A stretch of 5,575 nt of DNA from Methanomicrobiales archaeon (lineage in GTDB: Archaea > Halobacteriota > Methanomicrobia > Methanomicrobiales > Methanospirillaceae), in NCBI GenBank assembly GCA_013415575.1, contig JAAEES010000130.1, positions 1 through 5,575 on the forward strand. The letters run 5' to 3'. Each line of letters opens with the position of its first letter. The first letter of the stretch is position 1. Positions 1 through 5,152 of this stretch are shown here, piece by piece. The position numbers and the translations under genes are program-made. The notes below the pieces were generated by a model. It was given only the letters and a program-made list of their open reading frames with translations. It did not search any database and had not been told where the DNA came from.

Positions 1-948
1 AAGTGGAGGGCCGGCCGGCTCCAGTCATACCTCGCCTACATTATCGCCGGTTTTACCGGCTGCCTGCTGGTGATGGTCTACCTGCAGGAGTACGTCCCGC
101 TGGTGCCCCTCTTCGGGGTAGTGGTGGCCGTGCTCCTGAAGGCCATCGTCAGGGAGCGTGAGGACGCCCTGCTGATCGAGGCACTGGGCATCGCCATGAC
201 CATGTACCTGATCTATGACCTGAACTACCAGGCGGACATGATGCTCATCGCTGCAGCGGTCATCGTGGCCTTCGGCTTCGGCTACTTTTCCTACCGTACC
301 AGGACTGCAGACGTGAGCGGGCTCTTCTCCGGAGCCCTGGTAGGGATCATACTGATCGTCTTTGCCGACATCCGGTGGTTCCTGGTCATGCTCGCCTTCT
401 TTATCATGGGCTCGGTGAGCACCCGGTACCGCTATTCAGAGAAAGAGCGGATGGGGGTCGAGCAGGCAAAGGGAGGAGCCCGGGGCTACCTGAATGTCTT
501 CTCGAACGGGATCGTCTCCGCAGCCGCCGCGGTGCTCTGGGGAGTGTCCGGAAACCCCCTGTTTGCAGCGCTCTTCATCGGCAGTGTGGCAACCGCAGCG
601 GCAGACACCCTGGCGAGCGAGATCGGCGTCACCGGTGGGGAACCGTACCTGATCACCACGTTCTCGCGGGTCCCGGCCGGCACCAACGGCGGCGTAACCA
701 TACTCGGTGAAACGGTGGCGTTCCTCGGAGCCCTCCTCATATCCATCTTTTCCTACCTCATCGGGGTGATTCCTCTCCCCTACATCGTTGCCGGGACCAT
801 TGCCGGCTTCGTAGGGACCAATATCGACAGCCTGATCGGGGCGGCGATCGAGAACCGGGGCGTCTTTGGAAACGCCGGGACAAACTTTGTGGCCACGGCG
901 GGAGGGGGGCTCTGCGCCCTGCTCCTGGTCCTCCCGCTTGGAAGTTAG
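1..948 (+). CDS. DUF92 family polytopic membrane protein (5' end outside window)
   Basis: The frame is open from the first base, so the gene very probably starts upstream. The GTG at 70 and ATG at 73 lie inside a hydrophobic stretch and have no ribosome binding site, so I treat them as internal. The 315 visible residues are almost entirely membrane segments. The DUF92 core starts near visible residue 83, preceded by at least 80 residues of further hydrophobic helices. Family hallmarks are a KGGARGY segment (157-163), DTLASEIG (202-209) and GTNGGVT (227-233), followed by a GNAGTNF motif near the end (290-296). Known for the family: the plant member VTE6 and a cyanobacterial relative are implicated in phytyl-phosphate kinase activity. 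A role in phosphorylating isoprenoid phosphates, perhaps for archaeal lipid precursors or salvage, is therefore plausible but only inferred. The TAG stop (946-948) overlaps the stop of the convergent gene. Family assignment is fairly sure; the reaction is not. Confidence 0.85.
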   Translation, partial: KWRAGRLQSYLAYIIAGFTGCLLVMVYLQEYVPLVPLFGVVVAVLLKAIVREREDALLIEALGIAMTMYLIYDLNYQADMMLIAAAVIVAFGFGYFSYRTRTADVSGLFSGALVGIILIVFADIRWFLVMLAFFIMGSVSTRYRYSEKERMGVEQAKGGARGYLNVFSNGIVSAAAAVLWGVSGNPLFAALFIGSVATAAADTLASEIGVTGGEPYLITTFSRVPAGTNGGVTILGETVAFLGALLISIFSYLIGVIPLPYIVAGTIAGFVGTNIDSLIGAAIENRGVFGNAGTNFVATAGGGLCALLLVLPLGS

Positions 949-1775
949 TATTTGAACCAGCGTCCTTTCTCGTCGAACTCTCCCTGGACGGGGACCTCCG
1001 CAGCCGGCACCCCGGCATAATCCCGGAAGAAACAGGCTTTGAAGCTGTAGATAACGGAGATGACCACGGTGACCCCGATGAATGCGAAGAGTGCACTCAC
1101 CAGGATGCCGTCAGCGCCGAGGAGTGCATTGAACTGGTCGAAGGAAAACGACTGAATCTCCGCCGCACCCATCGCTGCCAGGGGCTCGAGCCGGTCATAG
1201 AGCGATGCAGTCCAGGCCAGCAGGATTGCCACGAGGACGATAAAACCTATGGCAAGGGAGATGAGGTAGAAAACCAGGCAGGCCCGGGTCTGCTGCAGGA
1301 CAAACTCCACGCTCCTCCGGACCGAATCAAAGACCTTCCGCTCTTCGATGACCGCCGCGGCATCGTAGAAAAAGGTGAAGAAGAGCACGGTGAAACTGAC
1401 CGCTACCAGCATAAATGCCAGGGCAGTTTCAGCGAGCCCGAGGATGGTCAACGGGAGGAGCAGCAGGAACATGGTGAGGAGCAGCCCGAAGAAGATGACC
1501 AGGGAGGGGAGGAGCACCCTGAAATAGCCGGCAATACCCCCGGTAAAGAAGGATGAGAACGAGTTTTCCCCGGTCTTCACCTGGTGCATCAGCCCGGCAA
1601 CAAAGAACGGGAATACCACCATCTCGAGGATCCAGAGCCGCTCGGCGATAAAGGCACCGGAGGAGAACTGAAGGAGGATGAAGGACGCGGAGAATAGACC
1701 GCTCGCTATACCCGGGAGCCAGAGAGAAGGGATGCGGAGCATACCCAGGGCGGAACGAAGTGATGCTGTGACCAT
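945..1775 (-). CDS. Six-helix integral membrane protein of unknown function
   Basis: The 276-residue product has about six predicted membrane helices, near residues 19-36, 47-65, 86-110, 115-140, 164-188 and 222-246. A cytosolic-type segment between helices 4 and 5 reads FYDAAAVIEERKVFDSVRRS (136-155). This acidic/basic loop resembles that of the archaeal DUF7847/DUF4013-like and GPDPase_memb-like membrane proteins, in which no enzymatic residues are established. The soluble C-terminal tail ends in a charged, aromatic DEKGRWFKY. The start ATG (1773-1775) follows the TAA of the upstream gene (1777-1779) after one base, and an AGGT sequence lies just before it, so the two genes are almost certainly co-transcribed and translationally coupled. 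It may act as a membrane partner for the upstream cytosolic protein, which is inference from position only. The stop overlaps the stop of the convergent DUF92 gene. Reality as a gene is well supported; function is unknown. Confidence 0.85.
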   Translation of the reverse strand: MVTASLRSALGMLRIPSLWLPGIASGLFSASFILLQFSSGAFIAERLWILEMVVFPFFVAGLMHQVKTGENSFSSFFTGGIAGYFRVLLPSLVIFFGLLLTMFLLLLPLTILGLAETALAFMLVAVSFTVLFFTFFYDAAAVIEERKVFDSVRRSVEFVLQQTRACLVFYLISLAIGFIVLVAILLAWTASLYDRLEPLAAMGAAEIQSFSFDQFNALLGADGILVSALFAFIGVTVVISVIYSFKACFFRDYAGVPAAEVPVQGEFDEKGRWFKY

Positions 1776-1776
1776 G

Positions 1777-2367
1777 TTACCTGACCCGTGGCATGGCCAC
1801 GATCTCCCGCACCTGCAGGTCGAAGAAGGAGGCGGTATGGGCCGGGCGGATCACACAGACGGTATCGGCACCGCTGTAGGTTCCGCCCACGGCGATAACC
1901 TCTTCATCGATCCCGACTGCTCCCTGGTCGGCAGCGATCAGGACACACTCTACGGCAACCTTCAGGCCCACGGCGACAACCCTGCGGAGGGCTTCAGCCA
2001 CGGCCTCGGTCCGGGATCCCCCACCCACTTTCGGCGAACGGGAGAATGAACGCTCCAGCCCTGAGAGTGCGTGGGTCCCGGTGACGATCAGCACCCCGGC
2101 ATCGCAGAGTTTCTCGGCGGTTTCGGGTTCAAACTCCCACACTCCTGGTTTCGAGAAGCCGACCACGTGGGTGACCACGATGAGATCGATGCCGGTTCCC
2201 TTCATTGCTTCATGAAATACCAGTGCCGTCTCACCCGAGGTGCTTGCCACGACAATCTTTAAGAGGCCGAGTTCCCGGGCACGCTCGACTGCAAACCGGG
2301 CGCAGTCGGCCGTGTTCTCCGCACCGGGAGCATCGAAATAGTACGTATTCCGGGCGACAAATGACAT
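1777..2367 (-). CDS. Stand-alone pyruvate kinase alpha/beta (C-terminal) domain protein
   Basis: This 196-residue soluble protein matches the pyruvate kinase C-terminal alpha/beta fold without the catalytic barrel. FDAPGAENTADCARFAVERA (11-30) corresponds to the family's first helix, LLKIVVASTSGETALVFHEA (35-54) to the first strand and its glycine/serine phosphate-type loop, and THALSGLERSF (98-108) and EVIAVGGTYSGADTVCVI (156-173) to later core elements. It lacks the PEP-, ADP- and metal-binding residues of real pyruvate kinase, so it should not be called one. Archaeal members of this type are annotated only as PK-domain proteins. In pyruvate kinase this domain holds the allosteric effector site, so a ligand-sensing role is a reasonable guess. 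No ribosome binding site precedes the ATG, and an A/T element about 29 bases upstream suggests a leaderless message. It is the first gene of a two-gene unit with the membrane protein ending at 945. Confidence 0.88.
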   Translation of the reverse strand: MSFVARNTYYFDAPGAENTADCARFAVERARELGLLKIVVASTSGETALVFHEAMKGTGIDLIVVTHVVGFSKPGVWEFEPETAEKLCDAGVLIVTGTHALSGLERSFSRSPKVGGGSRTEAVAEALRRVVAVGLKVAVECVLIAADQGAVGIDEEVIAVGGTYSGADTVCVIRPAHTASFFDLQVREIVAMPRVR

Positions 2368-2409
2368 AATAACAATTTAATTAGGTAGCATCACTTAAAG
2401 GGAATTGCT
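2368..2409. promoter_or_regulatory. 42-bp divergent promoter region with interleaved TATA-like elements
   Basis: Only 42 bases separate the two divergent ATGs. For the plus-strand GTPase gene, the near-palindromic AATTTAATT at 2374-2382 is centred 32 bases before the ATG at 2410, giving a start site about 5 bases before the codon. For the minus-strand gene, CTTTAAGTG read from 2400 to 2392 is centred about 29 bases before its ATG at 2367, predicting an essentially leaderless transcript. Each promoter's TATA element lies next to the other gene's predicted start site, so the two transcription complexes could compete. A GGGA at 2400-2403 is the only weak Shine-Dalgarno-like sequence for the plus gene. 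Positions follow the usual archaeal TATA-to-start spacing; start sites are inferred. Confidence 0.55.
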
Positions 2410-3579
2410 ATGATTACTCTGGCCCTCGCGGGGAAGCCGAATTGCGGGAAATCAACCTTTTTCCGGGCAGCAACCATGGCCCCTGCAGAGATTGCAAACT
2501 ACCCCTTCACCACGATCGATGCCAACTTCGGGGTGGCCTACCTGCGGGCAGCCTGTCCCTGCAAGAGCCTCTCGCTCCCCTGTGAGAGCTGCTCTGACGG
2601 GGTCAGGTTCGTCCCCATCAACCTCGTGGATGTGGCCGGTCTTGTCCCGGACGCCCACAAAGGGCGGGGCCTCGGCAACCAGTTCCTGGATAACCTCAGG
2701 CAGGCCGATGCCATCCTCCACATCCTCGATGCCAGTGGTTCAACCGACAGCGAAGGTAATCCTGTCGATATCGGGAGTCATGATCCCCGGGATGATATCG
2801 TGTTCCTGGAGTACGAGATGGCGATGTGGGTATATGGAATCGTGGACAAACACTGGGCAAAACTGCTTCGGCAGGCGCAGTCCAAGACCTCCGCTATCCA
2901 CCGCGCTCTCTCTGAGGTCCTGACCGGGCTGAGGATCTCTCCCGAGGATGTGCGGGACGCCGAAGTCGCGGCCGGAATCGACCTCGCCCATGCCGATGCC
3001 GACGGCCTGCAGGCATTCTGCCGGGAAATTGTACGCATCAGCAAACCCATGGTTGCAGTAGGAAACAAGATCGACCAGGCCCCGGAAATGATGATCGATC
3101 TCCTGAAAGGGAGCCGGTTCATCTTTTCCACGGCCGCCGGCGAGCTGGCGCTCCGGAACGCGGCAGCGGCGCACCTCATCCGCTACCTGCCCGGTGACCG
3201 AACCTTCACCCTCCTGGATGAGAAATCCCTCTCCCCCCAGCAGAAAGCGGGCCTGGCCAGGATTGCCGAGGTCATGGACATGTTTGGAGGGACCGGCGTC
3301 CAGCAGGCCATCGATTACACCATCCGTGAAGTGCTCGGGCTGATTGTGGTATACCCGGTGGAAGATGAGCACAAGTTCACCGACAGCAAAGGACGGATAC
3401 TCCCCGATGCCTTCCTGATGAAGCGGGGATCGACCCCCCGCGACCTTGCTTTCATGGTTCATACTGATATCGGGAAAGGGTTCCTCTACGCTGTTGATGC
3501 CAGGACTTCAATGCGGATCAAGGATACCCACGAACTCCAGGACGGGGATGTTATCAGGATCGTGAGTACCGCGAAATAA
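2410..3579 (+). CDS. YchF/Obg-family GTPase, archaeal Ygr210-like subfamily
   Basis: The 389-residue protein is a complete TRAFAC-class GTPase of the Obg/YchF family. The P-loop GKPNCGKS is at residues 8-15, the switch I region YPFTTIDANFGV at 31-42, the Walker B/G3 motif DVAG at 74-77 followed by the family's LVPDAHKGRGLGNQFLDNLR segment (78-97), the base-specificity motif NKID at 219-222 and a G5-like STAAG at 240-244. A helical insertion fills about 125-205, and a C-terminal TGS domain occupies about 308-389. True YchF/OLA1 proteins have an altered G4 motif and prefer ATP. The intact NKID here fits the Ygr210-type branch found in archaea and fungi and points to GTP. Residues 49-61 carry a CxC...CxxC cluster that could bind zinc. 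YchF-family proteins act in translation, commonly with ribosomes; the exact role of this branch is unsettled. It has its own promoter and a T tract directly after the stop. Confidence 0.93.
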   Translation: MITLALAGKPNCGKSTFFRAATMAPAEIANYPFTTIDANFGVAYLRAACPCKSLSLPCESCSDGVRFVPINLVDVAGLVPDAHKGRGLGNQFLDNLRQADAILHILDASGSTDSEGNPVDIGSHDPRDDIVFLEYEMAMWVYGIVDKHWAKLLRQAQSKTSAIHRALSEVLTGLRISPEDVRDAEVAAGIDLAHADADGLQAFCREIVRISKPMVAVGNKIDQAPEMMIDLLKGSRFIFSTAAGELALRNAAAAHLIRYLPGDRTFTLLDEKSLSPQQKAGLARIAEVMDMFGGTGVQQAIDYTIREVLGLIVVYPVEDEHKFTDSKGRILPDAFLMKRGSTPRDLAFMVHTDIGKGFLYAVDARTSMRIKDTHELQDGDVIRIVSTAK

Positions 3580-3605
3580 CCTTTTTTCCCTGATCGGGGG
3601 ATTTT
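3580..3605 (+). terminator. T-rich transcription terminator after the GTPase gene
   Basis: A run of six T (3582-3587) begins three bases after the TAA stop, followed by a weak CCC/GGG hairpin (3588-3598) and a second T tract (TTTT, 3602-3605). Archaeal RNA polymerase can terminate at U-rich tracts with little or no hairpin, so this placement fits the end of the GTPase transcript and separates it from the next promoter. Confidence 0.5.
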
Positions 3606-3625
3606 CACCGGCTTTTTACCGATAA

Positions 3626-3634
3626 TTTTATATA
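3626..3634 (+). promoter_or_regulatory. Strong TATA box for the 106-residue protein gene
   Basis: TTTTATATA is the best match in the window to the methanogen TATA consensus (TTTATATA-like). Its centre lies about 30 bases before the ATG at 3660, predicting a start site within a few bases of the codon. A GTGAT at 3652-3656 matches the part of the archaeal 16S tail complement that follows AGG, but it is only three bases from the ATG, so it may be coincidental if the transcript is leaderless. Confidence 0.7.
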
Positions 3635-3659
3635 CTCATATTGATTACCTTGTGATATC

Positions 3660-3980
3660 ATGGGTGGAGAGGTCTTTCAGGCCCAGATAATCAGGAATTT
3701 CTTTGAAACCATTACGGGAACGGACCGGAACCTGACCCGCATCTCTATGTGCGTGATCAGCCTGGCCAAGCTCCGCATGGAGAGCCCGGAGAAGATCTCC
3801 TCCCTGGTGGACCAGATCAAGAAGAGCAAGCAGCAGCGGGAACTCTCCATAGATATCCTCGATTATATGTGCGACGCTGCCATCGAACTCGACTTAAATG
3901 TGGTCCAGACCGCGTTCGGGGTCAAGACCATCGGCGAGGCAATGCAGGAATTCAACGGTATCAGCCTGGACACGCTGTAA
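3660..3980 (+). CDS. Conserved-looking small helical protein, function unknown
   Basis: I do not recognise this 106-residue protein. It has no membrane segment, signal peptide or obvious nucleic-acid-binding motif. The sequence reads as consecutive amphipathic helices, roughly residues 4-18, 24-40, 42-56, 59-78 and 90-98, with a basic patch KKSKQQR at 54-60 and two cysteines (31 and 71) too far apart for a metal knuckle. The charged, helical pattern suggests a small cytosolic or protein-binding factor; I cannot assign a role. Coding is supported by the strong TATA box at the right distance, the ATG at 3660, composition like its neighbours, and T tracts before and after, which make it a monocistronic unit. 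The competing frame over 3749-4036 gives a proline- and arginine-rich shadow and was set aside. Confidence 0.8.
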   Translation: MGGEVFQAQIIRNFFETITGTDRNLTRISMCVISLAKLRMESPEKISSLVDQIKKSKQQRELSIDILDYMCDAAIELDLNVVQTAFGVKTIGEAMQEFNGISLDTL

Positions 3981-3996
3981 AGACCCGCCCCCTTCC

Positions 3997-4001
3997 TTTT
4001 T
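3997..4001 (+). terminator. T tract after the 106-residue protein gene
   Basis: Five T preceded by a pyrimidine-rich stretch lie 17 bases downstream of the TAA (3978-3980). This fits a U-rich archaeal terminator for the single-gene transcript, though it is short and has no strong hairpin. Confidence 0.35.
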
Positions 4002-4046
4002 CCCTGAGTTTCCCCTGGTGCGTGTGCAATCATTGAGGCGAAATGA

Positions 4047-4118
4047 GGGAAGTGTCCCCCTCCTCAAGGGCTCATCAGCAGTGCGGGTGGCTACCGCAGC
4101 GGAACAGAGCCCTGGGAG
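4047..4118. other. Nested inverted repeats in convergent intergenic DNA (possible structured RNA)
   Basis: A small hairpin GGGA-AGTG-TCCC (4047-4058) is followed by a larger nested structure. The outer arms AGGGCTC (4067-4073) and GAGCCCT (4107-4113) are perfectly complementary, and CTCC (4060-4063) with GGAG (4115-4118) could extend the stem across an unequal internal loop. Inside, TGCGG (4082-4086) pairs with CCGCA (4094-4098) around a seven-base loop, with eight unpaired bases on each side. No T tract follows closely on either strand, so it is not a simple terminator. No tRNA features are present, and I see no good TATA box directly upstream. It could be a 3' untranslated structure, a small RNA or chance pairing in GC-rich DNA. 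Confidence 0.35.
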
Positions 4119-4162
4119 CATGGGAATCTCAAAGCGGGGTACCGTGCCTTCAGGAACTCTCC

Positions 4163-4168
4163 AAAAAA
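4163..4168 (-). terminator. T tract after the minus-strand membrane protein gene
   Basis: On the minus strand, TTTT (4177-4174) and then six T (4168-4163) follow the stop codon of the 4190-5068 gene within about 25 bases. This is a typical position for a U-rich archaeal terminator and faces the T tract at 3997-4001 across the convergent intergenic region. Confidence 0.45.
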
Positions 4169-4189
4169 TGCGGAAAAGGAATGAGTGGG

Positions 4190-5068
4190 TCAGAACCCCA
4201 TCTGTTCCTTGTAGGACGACAGGATCTGGATGACAAAGTTCTGGTGCTCATCGAGCATCTGGCCGTCATCGGGTGAGCAGAGATACGCGACCGCGTAGGC
4301 GAGCACGAGGGCGTTATCGAGGGTGAAGCTCTCGCGGTTCTCGATCTGGTCAGCGGGAATGATGATGGCCAGGTACTGCTCTTCATCGGGGCTGAAGGAC
4401 AGCGCTGAATACCCTTTGACCGCTGATTGCTCAAGTTTCACTGCCCGGTCCCGGATGATGGTCAGCGCCTTCCGGACCGCTGCCACCGCACCTTCCCCGG
4501 TGAGCCTCGATGCCGCCGTATCCGCGCCCTCGATAGCATTGGGATACAGCTCGAACTTGTAGGACAGAACGGCCGATGCGATCTCGTGGGCGGTATCGCG
4601 ATCGATCGATCGGAAAAAGGGAGTGATGCGGTGTATATAGTCGTACAGGTATTTCTCCATGGGATCCTCTCCCTGCTCTTTGACCGGCGGACTACTAAAC
4701 CTTATGTTCAACCGGACTACGAGAATGGTCAGGCTTGCGGCAAACAGGAGCTGCAGAATGATATTCGGGGTTATCTCCATCGCGGTAAGGAAGATGATGA
4801 CCGCGTACAGGGGTGCGAGAAGGGAAACGATATCCTTCCGCGGCTTTCCCCAGGCGAGGTAAGCAAGGAGGAAGGCACCGATGAGGCATCCCCAGTAGAA
4901 GAGACCGGCGTCCTCGATGTATCCGAGCTCTTCCAGCAGAATACCGACTCCGGTTCCGCCGAAAGAAAACGCCGGAACAGCGATGGAGAGCAAGAGATCC
5001 CGCCTGCTCCACGATGCAATGGCCTGAACTGTCATGCTGGATGAGGTACGCATTGGAAGAAATCGCAT
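4190..5068 (-). CDS. Four-helix membrane protein with cytosolic-type C-terminal domain, function unknown
   Basis: The 292-residue product has four likely membrane helices near residues 25-46, 54-73, 79-97 and 101-119, then a soluble, mainly helical domain of about 165 residues (128-292). That domain contains YDYIHRITPFFRSIDRDTAH (142-161) and acidic stretches such as SPDEEQY (226-232). I recognise no catalytic motif and no named family. The layout, a small N-terminal membrane anchor with a C-terminal domain, would suit a sensor, scaffold or anchored partner, but nothing in the sequence decides this. The start is uncertain. ATGs lie at codons 1, 6 and 12 (5068, 5053, 5035) and none has a close Shine-Dalgarno sequence; an AGGAG lies 17 bases before the first, too far to be convincing. 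The A/T-rich GCATTTATGC at 5074-5065 could be the TATA element, which would favour the ATG at 5035. The gene is divergent from the nucleotidyltransferase gene. Confidence 0.8.
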   Translation of the reverse strand: MRFLPMRTSSSMTVQAIASWSRRDLLLSIAVPAFSFGGTGVGILLEELGYIEDAGLFYWGCLIGAFLLAYLAWGKPRKDIVSLLAPLYAVIIFLTAMEITPNIILQLLFAASLTILVVRLNIRFSSPPVKEQGEDPMEKYLYDYIHRITPFFRSIDRDTAHEIASAVLSYKFELYPNAIEGADTAASRLTGEGAVAAVRKALTIIRDRAVKLEQSAVKGYSALSFSPDEEQYLAIIIPADQIENRESFTLDNALVLAYAVAYLCSPDDGQMLDEHQNFVIQILSSYKEQMGF

Positions 5069-5152
5069 AAATGCTTTTCAATTCGCTCCTGCAGGCGACC
5101 ATCTGTCCGTTCCGTCACTACCGTTAAAACCCCTGCGGAGAAACACTCCCGC
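5069..5152. promoter_or_regulatory. Divergent intergenic promoter region; TATA-like element for the nucleotidyltransferase gene
   Basis: On the plus strand, TTAAAA (5124-5129) is centred about 27 bases before the ATG at 5153, and no Shine-Dalgarno sequence lies near the codon (AAACACTCCCGC precedes it). A leaderless transcript is predicted. On the minus strand no convincing TATA element lies 25-35 bases upstream of 5068. The best A/T-rich stretch, GCATTTATGC, overlaps that ATG itself, hinting at a later translation start for the membrane protein gene. Confidence 0.45.

Noticed and set aside
1678..2049. Plus-strand 123-codon frame across the junction of the two minus-strand genes
   Set aside because: It is antisense to both well-supported genes, rich in Gly, His and Asp without a domain pattern, and has no promoter.
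1777..2367. Annotating the PK-domain protein as pyruvate kinase
   Set aside because: At 196 residues it contains only the C-terminal alpha/beta domain; the catalytic barrel and its substrate and metal ligands are absent.
2492..2923. 143-codon plus-strand frame overlapping the GTPase gene
   Set aside because: The product is dominated by Ser, Pro and Arg, typical of an out-of-frame reading of GC-rich sequence.
2740..3462. 240-codon open frame on the minus strand within the GTPase gene
   Set aside because: It lies fully opposite a gene with intact GTPase and TGS motifs, and its translation is low in hydrophobic core pattern; explained by codon bias of GC-rich coding DNA.
4060..4118. Reading the nested inverted repeat as a tRNA or a classical terminator
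   Set aside because: There is no T-arm consensus, anticodon-arm geometry or acceptor stem of tRNA type, and no T tract directly follows the stem on either strand.
4043..4276. Possible 77-codon gene in the convergent intergenic region, and the related 111-codon frame from 3898
   Set aside because: Both run into coding sequence of a neighbouring gene, lack a TATA box and ribosome binding site, and have no hydrophobic or helical pattern suggesting a folded protein.
4427..5044. 205-codon open frame on the plus strand opposite the four-helix membrane protein gene
   Set aside because: The translation is rich in charged residues with no domain pattern, while the opposite strand encodes clear membrane helices; it is an antisense shadow.
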